Positions 10,718-18,819 of a stretch of DNA of 49,457 nucleotides are shown here, in pieces. The notes under the pieces are model-generated. The model was given only the letters and a program-made list of their open reading frames with translations, was not told the origin of the DNA and did not search any database. Every line of letters starts with the position of its first letter. Within the stretch, counting starts at the first letter, position 1. Made by a program: the position numbers and the translations under genes. The stretch is from DASXYG01 sp036502625 (GTDB lineage: Bacteria; Actinomycetota; Actinomycetes; Streptosporangiales; Streptosporangiaceae). Location: positions 1 through 49,457 of the forward strand of contig DASXYG010000062.1 of assembly GCA_036502625.1 (NCBI GenBank), in the 5' to 3' direction.

Positions 10718-11275
10718 ATGACGCTGCGCGCCGACCTGACCGCATTGCTCGCCGATGCCGCCATCGCCGACGTGGACATCGAGGCGGCCCTCGCCGACGA
10801 GCACGTGCGCTCGGCCGCGTACCGCAAGGTGATCGCCGTGGTCGCCGCCGCGCGGGGCCGCGGCAACGACCGCGCCGTCGTGGCGGCCATCCTGCGCGAC
10901 CCCCAGGACCTGACGTCCAAAACCGCGGTCATCGAGCTCATCGACGCCATCGCGCTGAAGACGCCCGACCCCGCCGCCTTCGACCAGTGGGCCGCGGACC
11001 TGACGCCGGTCATCGACCACCTCATGCCGCCCGCCCACCGCCCCTTCGCACACCACCGAATCCACGACTGGAAGCTCTACCTGACGATCACGACCGGCCA
11101 CACCCCGGCACCCGCGGCCCTGGCCGCCGCCACCCCCTGGATGCAACGCAAACTCGCCACCGAGTCAACGTCCCGGCCCGTCCTCGCGGCCCTCGCCGAA
11201 TCGGCCGCCACCCAGAAGACCCGCAACATCGCCGGAAACCGCGCCAACAGCCACGCGATCCGCGGCGAACCCTGA
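10718..11275 (+). CDS. Unrecognised 185-aa cytoplasmic protein
   Basis: I do not recognise this protein. It is 185 aa with no signal peptide or membrane segment, Ala-rich and apparently all-helical, with FDQWAADLTPVIDHLMPPAH, a His-rich PFAHHRIHDW, and a basic C-terminus. Codon positions show the normal high GC3 of real genes here. The ATG at 10718 is 8 nt after TAGGGT (10704-10709), consistent with a near-leaderless mRNA. It is divergent from the ArsR-SRPBCC operon and could share its operator, but is otherwise isolated. Confidence 0.7.
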   Translation: MTLRADLTALLADAAIADVDIEAALADEHVRSAAYRKVIAVVAAARGRGNDRAVVAAILRDPQDLTSKTAVIELIDAIALKTPDPAAFDQWAADLTPVIDHLMPPAHRPFAHHRIHDWKLYLTITTGHTPAPAALAAATPWMQRKLATESTSRPVLAALAESAATQKTRNIAGNRANSHAIRGEP

Positions 11276-11301
11276 CACGCACGCCGCGCCGATAATGAGC
11301 A

Positions 11302-12291
11302 TTATGTAAAGTCAGGGCTGATTCGGTAGAGCCTGCGGGCGTTTGCGGCGGTGAACTTGTCCCGGTCCTCGTCGGTGGCGAACTCCTTCAGGAACTCGTG
11401 GATGTCCGCTGCCGCAGGGTGTTGGAACGGGTAGTCGGTGGAGAAGATGAGGCGGTCGATCGTGGTGATCGCCAGGCTGTGGTGGAGCAGCGCCGGGGTG
11501 AGCATGCCGGAGCTGGTGATGTGGACGTTGGCGCGGAGGTAGTCCGACGGCTTTCGCTGGAGACCCGCGATGCGGGTCAGGCTGTCCACGCGGTCGGCCC
11601 AGAACAGCAGGAGCTCGCCCCAGTGGCCGAGGACGATCTGCAGGCCGGGGTGGCGGTCGAAGGTGCCGCGGGCGATGAGGCGCAGCGCGGCGAGGGCCGC
11701 CTCCAGGTGCCATCCCCAGCCGAACGTGGACAGGGCGAGCGAGGTCATCGGGTCGAAGCCCGCGTACGCGGCGTCCCTGATGGCGCGCGACGGGATCTGC
11801 GGGTGGATGAAGACCGGCTGGCCGAGCGCCGCGGCGGCGGCGAACAGGTCGTCGTAGCGCGGGTCGTCGAGCGGGGTCTCCCCCGTACGGCCGTAGACCA
11901 TGGTGCCCACGCATCCGAGGCCCGCGGCGCGTTCGAGCTCCCCGGCCGCGGCGGACGGCTCGGCCATCGGCAGCGTGGACATCGCGCGGAGCCGGGACGG
12001 GTGGCGGCGGACCGCCTCCGCGGCGAGGTCGTTGATGTCCCTGCTGAGCGGCACCGCGTCGGCGGCGTCGAGCGGGCCCGTCGCGGGCGGCGCCAGCGAG
12101 ATGACCTGCATGTCGATGCCCTGGTCGTCCATGGCCGCGATGCGCGCGTCGCCGATGTCCTCCAAGCGGGCGAGGTTGTCCCCCATCTCGTTCAGCGCCA
12201 GGCTGTCGTCGCCGCTCCCCTGCGGCAGCGCCTTCAGCGCGGCCGTCAGCCGCGGCGTGGTCCAGTGCTCTTCGATCGCGATGAACGTCAT
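11302..12291 (-). CDS. Amidohydrolase-superfamily decarboxylase-like enzyme (gamma-resorcylate/ACMSD type)
   Basis: A 329-aa TIM-barrel amidohydrolase. The N-terminus has IAIEEHW, so the first metal site is E-x-H (Glu7, His9) rather than H-x-H, as in gamma-resorcylate and related non-oxidative decarboxylases. Further ligands: the His of PVFIHPQIPSRA, the His of IVLGHWGE, and the Asp of FSTDYPF. It probably removes CO2 from, or hydrates, a small aromatic acid; the substrate is unknown. The ATG at 12291 follows GGGGGA; a longer frame to 12315 runs into the operator and is less likely. It is divergent from a TetR gene across the palindrome at 12322-12337, which should control it. Confidence 0.88.
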   Translation of the reverse strand: MTFIAIEEHWTTPRLTAALKALPQGSGDDSLALNEMGDNLARLEDIGDARIAAMDDQGIDMQVISLAPPATGPLDAADAVPLSRDINDLAAEAVRRHPSRLRAMSTLPMAEPSAAAGELERAAGLGCVGTMVYGRTGETPLDDPRYDDLFAAAAALGQPVFIHPQIPSRAIRDAAYAGFDPMTSLALSTFGWGWHLEAALAALRLIARGTFDRHPGLQIVLGHWGELLLFWADRVDSLTRIAGLQRKPSDYLRANVHITSSGMLTPALLHHSLAITTIDRLIFSTDYPFQHPAAADIHEFLKEFATDEDRDKFTAANARRLYRISPDFT

Positions 12292-12321
12292 GACCAGTCC
12301 CCCGTACGGCGGCACGATTTA

Positions 12322-12337
12322 CTAAACAGTCGTTTAG
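12322..12337. promoter_or_regulatory. Perfect palindromic TetR operator
   Basis: CTAAAC-AGTC-GTTTAG is a perfect 6-4-6 dyad between the divergent amidohydrolase and TetR genes. A third half-site (GCTAAAC, 12357-12363) lies just upstream of the TetR -10 box TATAGT (12369-12374). The layout suits autorepression plus repression of the amidohydrolase. Confidence 0.7.
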
Positions 12338-12381
12338 CGAAGACGCTAGCACGTTCGCTAAACACTTGTATAGTGAAGCGC

Positions 12382-12927
12382 ATGGCCGGGACGACGCGGG
12401 ACGCGAAGCGGGCGGAGACGGCGCGGCGGATCCTCCGGGCCGCGCAGGAGGAGTTCGCGCGGCACGGGTTCGAGGGCGCGACGATCCGGTCCATCGCGGA
12501 GCGGGCGGGCGTGCACGCGTCGCTGGTCATGCAGCACTACGGCAACAAGGCGTCCCTGTTCGCGATCGCCGCCCGGCTTCCCGACGACGACGACCAGGCG
12601 GCCTCGGCGCACCTCCTGGACGTCCTCGACGTACGGATGCGCGAGCTCCCCCCGGAGACCCGCGCGCTCGTCCGCTCGATGCTGACGGTCCCGGAGGCCG
12701 CGGCGTCGATGCGGGAGTTCCTCGACGACCGCGTCGACAACCTCGCGGGCACGTTCGAGGGCGACGACGCCGAGCTGCGGGCCGCGCTGGTCGTCAGCGG
12801 CATCCTCGGGCTGACGATCGCCCGCCACTTCCTCCGGCTCCGCGCGTTCGAGGGCCTCTCCCCCGAGGCGCTCGCCGGCGCGGCCAACGCGTGGCTCACC
12901 GGCGAGCCCGCGCCCCGTACGGACTAG
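12382..12927 (+). CDS. TetR family regulator of the divergent amidohydrolase
   Basis: A 181-aa TetR repressor with HTH FEGATIRSIAERAGVHASLV and the QHYGNKASLF helix (about residues 29-58), followed by an AefR/TetR_C-like domain. ATG 12382 is 7 nt after TATAGT, so the mRNA is probably leaderless; an in-frame GTG 9 nt upstream lies inside the promoter and is rejected. It shares a 90-bp promoter region with the divergent decarboxylase-like gene, and ends 4 bp from the convergent MarR gene. Confidence 0.88.
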   Translation: MAGTTRDAKRAETARRILRAAQEEFARHGFEGATIRSIAERAGVHASLVMQHYGNKASLFAIAARLPDDDDQAASAHLLDVLDVRMRELPPETRALVRSMLTVPEAAASMREFLDDRVDNLAGTFEGDDAELRAALVVSGILGLTIARHFLRLRAFEGLSPEALAGAANAWLTGEPAPRTD

Positions 12928-12931
12928 CCGC

Positions 12932-13366
12932 TCAGATCCCGCCCGGGCCGAGCATGCGCTCGATCAGCGTGCTCAGGCGGCGGCGCTCCCCCGCGGCCAG
13001 CTTCCCGGTCATCGGGGCGAGCTCGCGGCGCACGGTCGCCTGGACGGTCTCGGCGAGGCGCAGGCCGGCGGCGCTGAGGGACACGTCCACGGCGCGGCCG
13101 TCGTCGGTGTTCGGGGCGCGTTCGATCAGGCCGCGTTTCTCCGCGCGGGCGACGAGGCCGGTCATCGTGGACTTCTCCAGGCCGAGGTGCGCGGCGAGGG
13201 TCGTGACGCGCAGGCGGCGGTCGCGCAGGATCGCAAGGACGCGCAGTTGGGTGAGCGACAGGTCGTTGTCTGCGGCGACCTTGGTGAGCACCGCCATGGT
13301 GGTGAATGCGGCCTGGGCCAGGGCGTCCACCAGGCGATCCTGTTCCGTCGGCGCCGGTTCCGGCAC
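12932..13366 (-). CDS. MarR family regulator
   Basis: A 144-aa MarR winged-helix protein: LSLTQLRVLAILRDRRLRV, the recognition part LAAHLGLEKSTMTGLVARAE (about residues 57-76), and the wing KRGLIERAPNTDDGRAVDV. GTG 13366 follows a strong AAGGAGG. It is divergent from a quinone-oxidoreductase-like gene, the classic arrangement for a MarR sensor of electrophiles or phenols that represses a detoxifying oxidoreductase. Confidence 0.9.
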   Translation of the reverse strand: MPEPAPTEQDRLVDALAQAAFTTMAVLTKVAADNDLSLTQLRVLAILRDRRLRVTTLAAHLGLEKSTMTGLVARAEKRGLIERAPNTDDGRAVDVSLSAAGLRLAETVQATVRRELAPMTGKLAAGERRRLSTLIERMLGPGGI

Positions 13367-13378
13367 GTCTCCCCCTCC

Positions 13379-13430
13379 TTGACTCGGTTCGTACTGCCAT
13401 CTAGTTTAGTAGGTATTCCCAACTATTTCC
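13379..13430 (+). promoter_or_regulatory. Consensus-like promoter with MarR-type dyad
   Basis: TTGACT (13379-13384), 17-bp spacer, TAGTTT (13402-13407) is a near-consensus housekeeping promoter reading into the dehydrogenase. Over and after the -10 box lie TAGTT and AACTA half-sites (13402-13406, about 13420-13425). These are the likely contact region for the divergent MarR protein. Confidence 0.5.
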
Positions 13431-13440
13431 AGGAGGCGTC

Positions 13441-14394
13441 ATGAAGGCGGCAGTGGTCTCGGCGTTCGACGCGCCACCGCGGTACGCGGACGTCCCCGAC
13501 CCGGTCGCGTCCGGTGCGGACGAGATGGTCGTGGACGTGCTCGCGGCCGGGCTGCACCCCCGGGTGCGCTCGCAGGCGAACGGGTCGCACTACACGAGCA
13601 CCGGCGCGCTGCCGCTGGTGCCGGGCGTCGACGGGGTGGGCCGCGGGCCGGACGGCGTGGCGCGCTACTTCATCCTCCCGGAGACCGCGCTGGGCGCGAT
13701 GGCCGAGCGCACGGTCGTCGACGTGCGCCGCAGCGTGGCGCTGCCCGACGGCACGGATCCGGTGGCGGTGGCCGCGGCGATGAACCCGGCGATGTCGTCC
13801 TGGGTGGCGCTGCGGCGGCGCGTCTCCTTCGCCGCCGGCCAGAGCGTGCTGGTGCTGGGCGCCACGGGCAATGCCGGACGGATGGCCGTGCAGGTCGCGC
13901 GGCTGCTCGGCGCGGAGCGCGTGATCGCGGCCGGCCGCGACGAGGGGCGGCTCGCCGCGCTGCCCGCGCTCGGCGCCACCGGCACCGTACGGCTGGACGG
14001 GGACGCCGACGCGTCCGCGGGCCGGATCGGCGAGGCCGCGTCCGACGTCGACGTCGTGCTCGACTACCTGTGGGGCGCGCCGGCCGCCGCGGCGATGGCG
14101 GCGCTCGTGACGCGGCGCCCGGACCGGGGCCGGCCGCTGGCGTGGATCGAGATCGGCTCCGTCGCGGGGCCGACGGCGGCGATCCCGTCGGCGGCGCTGC
14201 GTGCCGCGCGGCTGCGGATCGTGGGCAGCGGCCAGGGGTCGGTGGGCGCCGGGGAGATCCGGGACGAGCTGCCCGCGCTCGCCGCGGAGATCACGAAGGG
14301 CACGTTCGCGGTGGACGCGCGGCCCGCTCCCCTGGCGGAGGTGGAGAGCGCCTGGGCGGAGCCGGCGGCGCAGCGGATCGTCCTCGTGCCGTAG
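13441..14394 (+). CDS. Zinc-binding-dehydrogenase-like quinone oxidoreductase (MDR family)
   Basis: A 317-aa medium-chain reductase-like protein. The N-terminal GroES-like part is short (AGLHPRVRSQANGSHY, LVPGVDGVG). The Rossmann part shows VLVLGATGNAGRMAVQVA (about residues 137-154), with the GATGxxG pattern of NADPH-using quinone oxidoreductases. No structural zinc cysteines are seen. It probably reduces quinones or alpha,beta-unsaturated carbonyls in the cytosol. The ATG at 13441 has a strong AGGAGG 4 nt upstream. Expression is expected to be set by the divergent MarR. Confidence 0.88.
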   Translation: MKAAVVSAFDAPPRYADVPDPVASGADEMVVDVLAAGLHPRVRSQANGSHYTSTGALPLVPGVDGVGRGPDGVARYFILPETALGAMAERTVVDVRRSVALPDGTDPVAVAAAMNPAMSSWVALRRRVSFAAGQSVLVLGATGNAGRMAVQVARLLGAERVIAAGRDEGRLAALPALGATGTVRLDGDADASAGRIGEAASDVDVVLDYLWGAPAAAAMAALVTRRPDRGRPLAWIEIGSVAGPTAAIPSAALRAARLRIVGSGQGSVGAGEIRDELPALAAEITKGTFAVDARPAPLAEVESAWAEPAAQRIVLVP

Positions 14395-14533
14395 CGCCGC
14401 TCCCCCTCGGCTCCCGGCCGGGTCCGGCTTCCGTCGATTTCGCCGTTCGGGGTGTTAGCGTCATTCCGTTCAGGGAATTCGCGCCTTTCTTCGGCGCCTT
14501 TCCTGTGGATTCATTCCGGGGGGATGTCGTTTT
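14395..14533 (+). promoter_or_regulatory. Promoter and leader of the secreted-protein operon
   Basis: A 139-bp gap, more AT-rich than its surroundings. TTAGCGT at 14455-14461 is a good -10 candidate giving a leader of about 65 nt, which contains a small GCGCC-TTTCTTC-GGCGC stem (near 14479-14495). GGGGGG about 11 nt before the ATG serves as ribosome site. Confidence 0.4.
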
Positions 14534-16066
14534 ATGGGGATTCGGCGGATGCGCGGGCGCGTCGCCGCGGCCACGGCGGTGACTTCGGCCGCCGCCCTGC
14601 TCATCGGGGTCGGCGGGGCCACGCGCGCGGATGTGGTGCGGCCGTTCGCGCGCGGTTATCACGGGAACGTGTACGGCGATTTCATGACGGTCGGAAATGC
14701 GGTTCTCGGCTGCCCGCCGGGTGAGGCGCGGTGTGCGCAGGCGCAGCAGCGCGGCGTTTCCGCCGGGAACAACGCCTTCGACATGCGGAACGTCAACGCC
14801 GATCCGTCCGTGGGGTCGCGCAATTCCAGCGTCGCGCAGGTGATGATCCCGCCGGGGGCGAAGATCGCGTTCGCGCGGCTGTACTGGGCGGGCAACACCG
14901 GGCGGTACCGGCTCGGCCGCAGCCTGCTGACCCGCTGCGACGCCAGCCGCGCCGACGCGACGCTGCCGTCCGGCAAGCCGCTCACCAGCCCGGTGAAGGT
15001 GCGGGTGGGCGGCGGCGCGGTGCGGTCGGTGGCGCCGCGGAAGGCGGTCGACAGCCCGATGGCGGAGAGCGGCCCGCACTACTACACCGCCGAGGCGGAC
15101 GTCCGCGGGCAGCTCGCCGAGGCGCCGACGGGGCAGCCCGTACGGGTCACCGTGGGCGACGTGTGGGCGCCCGCCGGCTACGGCTGCATCGGCGGCTGGG
15201 CGCTGAACGTCGTCTACCGCTACGACCGGCCCAACGCGGCGTACGCGCCGCACAAGCGGGCCGTCTACGTCTACTCCGGCCACGTTCTGCAGCGCTCCGC
15301 GAACCCGCCCACCTCGATCGACGTGCGCGGCTTCCAGATGAGCTCGGCGGGCAGCGTGCACGCGGGCGTCATCGCCTACGAGGGCGACTGGAACGTCCAG
15401 GGCAGCCGGCTGGCCGTCAACGACCACCTGATCGCCAATCCCGACGGCGGCGGGGGCACGAACAAGTTCTTCGACAGCTACGCGGCGGGCGCGGTCGACC
15501 CGGGCGTGCCGAACAACATGAGCGTGGACGCGAAGGACGCCACGCTCCCCCGCGGCGTGATCCCGGCGGGCTCGGACTCCGCGCGGCTGACGTTCAGCAC
15601 GAAGGGCGACACGTACCTGCCGCAGGCGCTGGCGCTGTCGGTGCCGCTGCCGGACATCGTGATCGACAAGACGGTCCGCCCGCGGCGGGTGCATCCGGGC
15701 GGCACGGTGCATTACACGATCACGATCCACAACCGCGGCGGCGTCGAGGAGCCGGCCGCGCGGATCACCGACGACCTGGCCGACGTGGTCGACGACGCCC
15801 GCTACAACGGCGACGCGCACGCGACGATCGGCACGGTGACGTACCACAAGCCGCGGCTGGAGTGGCACGGCGACCTGCCGGCGGGCGCGACGGCGAAGGT
15901 GACGTACTCGGCGACGGCGCGGAAGCTCAGCCGCGGCAACGGGCGGATGCGCAACGTGGTGATCTCGTCCTACGACTCCTCCTGCACGCACCACCCGACG
16001 GCGCCGGGGTGCCGCACGGTGACGGTGAAGGTGCCGCGCGGGCCGATCAAGGACGGGCACCGGTGA
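14534..16066 (+). CDS. Secreted DUF11-repeat surface protein
   Basis: A 510-aa exported protein. Residues 1 to about 33 are a Sec signal peptide (MGIRRMRGR, hydrophobic AAATAVTSAAALLIGVGG, then ATRA). The body carries a large beta-rich region (RVTVGDVWAPAGYGCIGGW, LNVVYRYD) found in actinomycete surface proteins, followed by a DUF11-like domain near 375-490 (VIDKTVRPRRVHPGGTVHYT, ATVTYSATA). No LPXTG or membrane anchor follows, so it is probably secreted or wall-associated through its partner. The start codon of the L,D-transpeptidase overlaps its stop (GTGA), which ties it to cell-wall biology. Function unknown. Confidence 0.82.
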   Translation: MGIRRMRGRVAAATAVTSAAALLIGVGGATRADVVRPFARGYHGNVYGDFMTVGNAVLGCPPGEARCAQAQQRGVSAGNNAFDMRNVNADPSVGSRNSSVAQVMIPPGAKIAFARLYWAGNTGRYRLGRSLLTRCDASRADATLPSGKPLTSPVKVRVGGGAVRSVAPRKAVDSPMAESGPHYYTAEADVRGQLAEAPTGQPVRVTVGDVWAPAGYGCIGGWALNVVYRYDRPNAAYAPHKRAVYVYSGHVLQRSANPPTSIDVRGFQMSSAGSVHAGVIAYEGDWNVQGSRLAVNDHLIANPDGGGGTNKFFDSYAAGAVDPGVPNNMSVDAKDATLPRGVIPAGSDSARLTFSTKGDTYLPQALALSVPLPDIVIDKTVRPRRVHPGGTVHYTITIHNRGGVEEPAARITDDLADVVDDARYNGDAHATIGTVTYHKPRLEWHGDLPAGATAKVTYSATARKLSRGNGRMRNVVISSYDSSCTHHPTAPGCRTVTVKVPRGPIKDGHR

Positions 16067-16752
16067 ACACACGCACGCGGGTCGCCGCGGCGGCGCTGGC
16101 CGGGCTGGTCGTCGTCTCCGGAGCGGCGCCGGTGAGCGCGGCCGTACGGTCGGACCAGCCGCGCCTGGGCCCCGGCGACCACGGCACGGACGTGCGGGCG
16201 CTGCAGTTGAAGCTGCGGCGGCTGCGCTTCGACCCGGGCCCGATCACCGGCGTGTACGGGACGGACACCGTGTACGCGGTGTGGGCGTTCCAGAAGGCGC
16301 ACGGCATCCGCGCGAACCGGAGCGTCACGCCGCGCACGTGGCGGGCGCTGGCCCGTCCTGGGACGATGCGGCGGCTGGTGCGGCACGCGCCGGGCCGCCG
16401 CGCGGAGGTCGACCTGCGGCGGCAGTTGCTGGTGCTGTACGCGGGCGGCCGGGTGCGGCTGGTCAGCCACGTGTCGACGGGCACGGGGCGCCGGTACTGC
16501 GCGGGCGGGCGGTGCGGCGTGGCGCGTACGCCGCGCGGCGACTTCACGGTGTTCCGGAAGATCCGGCGGTGGCGGAGGTCGCGGCTGGGGTGGATGTACC
16601 GGCCGTCGTACTTCGTGGGCGGCTACGCGATCCACGGTTCGCCGAACGTCCCGGCGCACCGGGCGTCGCACGGGTGCGTGCGGGTGCCGATGGACCTGGC
16701 CGACACGGTGGGCGCGGCGATCAGGATGGGTGAGCGCGTGTACGTACGGTGA
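16063..16752 (+). CDS. Exported L,D-transpeptidase (YkuD) with peptidoglycan-binding domain
   Basis: A 229-aa protein. Signal peptide at 1 to about 28 (AAAALAGLVVVSGAAPVSAA), PG_binding_1 domain at about 33-95 (LGPGDHGTDVRALQLKLRRL, YGTDTVYAVWAFQ), and YkuD catalytic domain at about 110-229. The HGSPNVPAHRASHGCVRVP block ends near residue 208 and holds the catalytic Cys plus the two conserved His. It would form 3-3 crosslinks or attach proteins to peptidoglycan outside the membrane. GTG 16063 overlaps the DUF11 gene stop; AAGGA lies about 9 nt upstream. Coupling suggests the two act together, for example on wall attachment or remodelling. Confidence 0.9.
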   Translation: MNTRTRVAAAALAGLVVVSGAAPVSAAVRSDQPRLGPGDHGTDVRALQLKLRRLRFDPGPITGVYGTDTVYAVWAFQKAHGIRANRSVTPRTWRALARPGTMRRLVRHAPGRRAEVDLRRQLLVLYAGGRVRLVSHVSTGTGRRYCAGGRCGVARTPRGDFTVFRKIRRWRRSRLGWMYRPSYFVGGYAIHGSPNVPAHRASHGCVRVPMDLADTVGAAIRMGERVYVR

Positions 16753-16778
16753 GCGCGTGCGCCCGGCCCTTCACCGCA

Positions 16779-16798
16779 TACCGACCAGTCGGTAGTGT
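16779..16798 (+). promoter_or_regulatory. TetR-type palindrome overlapping the MaoC promoter
   Basis: TACCGAC-CA-GTCGGTA (16779-16794) is a perfect 7-2-7 dyad. Its right end overlaps TAGTGT (16793-16798), a -10 box about 28 nt before the MaoC start. A repressor bound here would block transcription. No regulator gene is adjacent, so the protein must act from elsewhere. Confidence 0.6.
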
Positions 16799-16826
16799 GC
16801 CGGTCAGGCGACCGGAAGGATGGACG

Positions 16827-17279
16827 ATGCGGGTCTTCTCCAATCTCGACGAGCTGCGCGCCGCGAAGGGCGAGCACCTGGGCACGAGCGAGTGGCACAC
16901 GATCGACCAGCGCCAGGTGGACCTGTTCGCCGACGCGACCGGCGACCACCAGTGGATCCACGTCGATCCGGAGCGCGCGGCGAAGGGCCCGTTCGGCGCG
17001 CCCATCGCGCACGGCTACCTGACGCTGTCGCTGCTGCCGACGCTGACGAAGGAGATCTACCGGGTCGACGGCCTGAAGATGGGCATCAACTACGGCTCGG
17101 ACAAGGTGCGCTTCCCCAGCCCCGTACGGGTGGGGTCGCGGGTGCGGGCGTCGGCGGAGCTGCTCGACCTGGTGGACACCGCGCAGGGCGGCCGCGCGAC
17201 GGTGCGGGTGACGGTCGAGATCGAGGGCCAGGAGAAGCCGGCGTGCGTGGCGGAGTCGCTGTCGCTGATGGTGCCCTGA
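16827..17279 (+). CDS. MaoC-like (R)-specific enoyl-CoA hydratase
   Basis: A 150-aa single hot-dog domain. The hydratase-2 signature is complete: FADATGDHQWIHVDPERA (catalytic Asp and His) followed by GPFGAPIAHGYLTLSLLP. Family members hydrate trans-2-enoyl-CoA to (R)-3-hydroxyacyl-CoA, in fatty-acid or polyhydroxyalkanoate metabolism; the Rv0130-like group fits by length. The ATG at 16827 follows GGAAGGA. A palindrome sits on its -10 box. It is monocistronic as far as visible. Confidence 0.88.
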   Translation: MRVFSNLDELRAAKGEHLGTSEWHTIDQRQVDLFADATGDHQWIHVDPERAAKGPFGAPIAHGYLTLSLLPTLTKEIYRVDGLKMGINYGSDKVRFPSPVRVGSRVRASAELLDLVDTAQGGRATVRVTVEIEGQEKPACVAESLSLMVP

Positions 17280-17290
17280 GCTGACGCGGG

Positions 17291-17449
17291 TCAGGAGGTC
17301 GCGGGCTCGGCGTCGTCGGCGGGGTCGGGGGCGGCCGGGTCGGCGTGGATCTCGGTCCAGCCGTTGCGGATCAGTTCCAGGCCGGCGGCCATCGAGGTGA
17401 GCACGACGTAGCCGGCGGCGCGCGCCGGTGCGGTCAACTGTGTACCCAT
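17291..17449 (-). CDS. Small hypothetical protein (52 aa)
   Basis: An open frame for 52 aa with one mildly hydrophobic stretch (AAGYVVLTSMAAGLEL) and an acidic Pro/Ala/Asp tail. GC3 is high over the second half, as in real genes here, but weak in the first third, and no clear ribosome site precedes ATG 17449. An alternative ATG at 17533 would give 80 aa and lie 17 nt behind the ECF42 stop, making it the last gene of that operon; its first codons look non-coding. I do not recognise it. It could be spurious. Confidence 0.4.
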   Translation of the reverse strand: MGTQLTAPARAAGYVVLTSMAAGLELIRNGWTEIHADPAAPDPADDAEPATS

Positions 17450-17550
17450 GACCGAAATGGTGGCGTTCGCGGCGGATCGCCGGTCGGCGGCGGGGTGTCG
17501 CCGCGGTGAACCCGCGGGGAACTTCCAGGTCATGACCGCCTCGTGCCCGC

Positions 17551-18819
17551 TCAGGCCGGGCCCAACCGGGTCTCGTCGATCATGCGGGTGAGGTGGCGGC
17601 GTTCGGCGTCGGTGGGCGCGAGCGCGCGGGCCGCCCGGTAGGCGTCCGCGGCCTCCGGCGCGCGCCCGAGGCGGCGCAGCAGGTCGGCGCGGGCGGCGGG
17701 CAGCAGGTGGTAGCCGTCGAGGCGGCCGCCGGCGGCGAGCGCGTCGAGGCGGACGAGCCCGGCTTCGGGGCCGTACGCCATGCCGACGGCGACGGCGTGG
17801 TTGAGCGCGACGACCGCGGACGGCACGAGCGCGGTGAGGCGCCCGTACAGCGCGGCGATCTGCGGCCAGTCGGTGCCGGCGGGATCGCGTGCGGTGGCGT
17901 GGCAGGCGGCGATGGCGGCCTGCACCTGGTACGGGCCGGGCCGGTGGCGGCGCAGCGCCGCGTTGAGCAGCGCGGTGCCCTCGGCGACGGCGGCGGTGTC
18001 CCAGCGGCTGCGGTCCTGGTGTTCGAGGGTGACGATGTCGCCGTGCGCGTCGAGGCGCGCGGCGCGGCGCGAGTCGTGCAGCAGCATGAGCGCGAGCAGC
18101 CCGGCGGCCTCGGGCTCGTCCGGCATGAGCGCGGTGAGCACGCGGGCGAGGCGGATGGCCTCGGTGGTGAGGTCGCGGCGTACGGGCGCGGCGCCGGTGC
18201 TGGCGGAGTAGCCCTCGTTGAACAGCAGGTACAGCACGGCGAGGACCCCGGGCAGCCGGTCGCCGAGCAGGTGCGCGGGCGGCACGCGGTACGGGATGGC
18301 GGCGTGGCGGATCTTCTGCTTGGCGCGGGTGAGCCGCTTGGTCATGGCCGGTTCGGCGACGAGGAACGCGCGGGCGATCTCCGGCGTGGTGAGCCCGGCG
18401 AGGGTGCGGAGGGTGAGCGCGACCTGGGCGTCGAGGTTGAGCGCGGGGTGGCAGCAGGTGAACATCAGCCGCAGCCGGTCGTCCGGCACGGCCTCGCCGG
18501 CGCCGGGATCCGGGTCGTACGGGTCGGGTGGCGCCATGGCGAGCTCCCGCAGTTTGGCGGCGCCGACCGCGTCGCGGCGCAGCCGGTCGGTGGCGCGGTT
18601 GCGGGCGGCGGTGGTCAGCCACGCGCCGGGGCGGCGCGGCACGCCGTCGCGCGGCCAGCGGCGCAGGGCCGCGGTGAAGGCGTCCTGCGCGCACTCCTCG
18701 GCGAGGTCCCAGTCGCCGGTCACGCGGATGAGCGTGGCCACGATCTGGCCCCATTCCTCGCGGAACGCCGCGGTGACGGCGGCCCCGACCGGATCGGGCC
18801 CGCCGCCGCGCCCGGTCAT
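17551..18819 (-). CDS. ECF sigma factor, ECF42 type with C-terminal TPR-like extension
   Basis: A 422-aa sigma factor, far longer than a normal ECF (about 180 aa). Sigma-2 region about 18-85 (DLAEECAQDAFTAALRRWP, PGAWLTTAARNRATDRLRR). Sigma-4 region about 130-180 (AQVALTLRTLAGLTTPEIAR, EPAMTKRLTRAKQKIR). Then a roughly 230-residue helical extension with FNEGYSAS and ALLNAALRRHRPGPYQVQAA. That is the ECF42 layout, in which the extension replaces an anti-sigma factor. ATG 18819 overlaps the stop of the DGPF-motif gene (ATGA). Sigma factors of this group usually recognise promoters of DGPF genes, probably including the one here. Confidence 0.9.
   Translation of the reverse strand: MTGRGGGPDPVGAAVTAAFREEWGQIVATLIRVTGDWDLAEECAQDAFTAALRRWPRDGVPRRPGAWLTTAARNRATDRLRRDAVGAAKLRELAMAPPDPYDPDPGAGEAVPDDRLRLMFTCCHPALNLDAQVALTLRTLAGLTTPEIARAFLVAEPAMTKRLTRAKQKIRHAAIPYRVPPAHLLGDRLPGVLAVLYLLFNEGYSASTGAAPVRRDLTTEAIRLARVLTALMPDEPEAAGLLALMLLHDSRRAARLDAHGDIVTLEHQDRSRWDTAAVAEGTALLNAALRRHRPGPYQVQAAIAACHATARDPAGTDWPQIAALYGRLTALVPSAVVALNHAVAVGMAYGPEAGLVRLDALAAGGRLDGYHLLPAARADLLRRLGRAPEAADAYRAARALAPTDAERRHLTRMIDETRLGPA

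Noticed and set aside
11302..12315. Earlier start of the amidohydrolase at 12315
   Set aside because: It would add eight residues read from the promoter; the ATG at 12291 has a ribosome site and begins the family motif.
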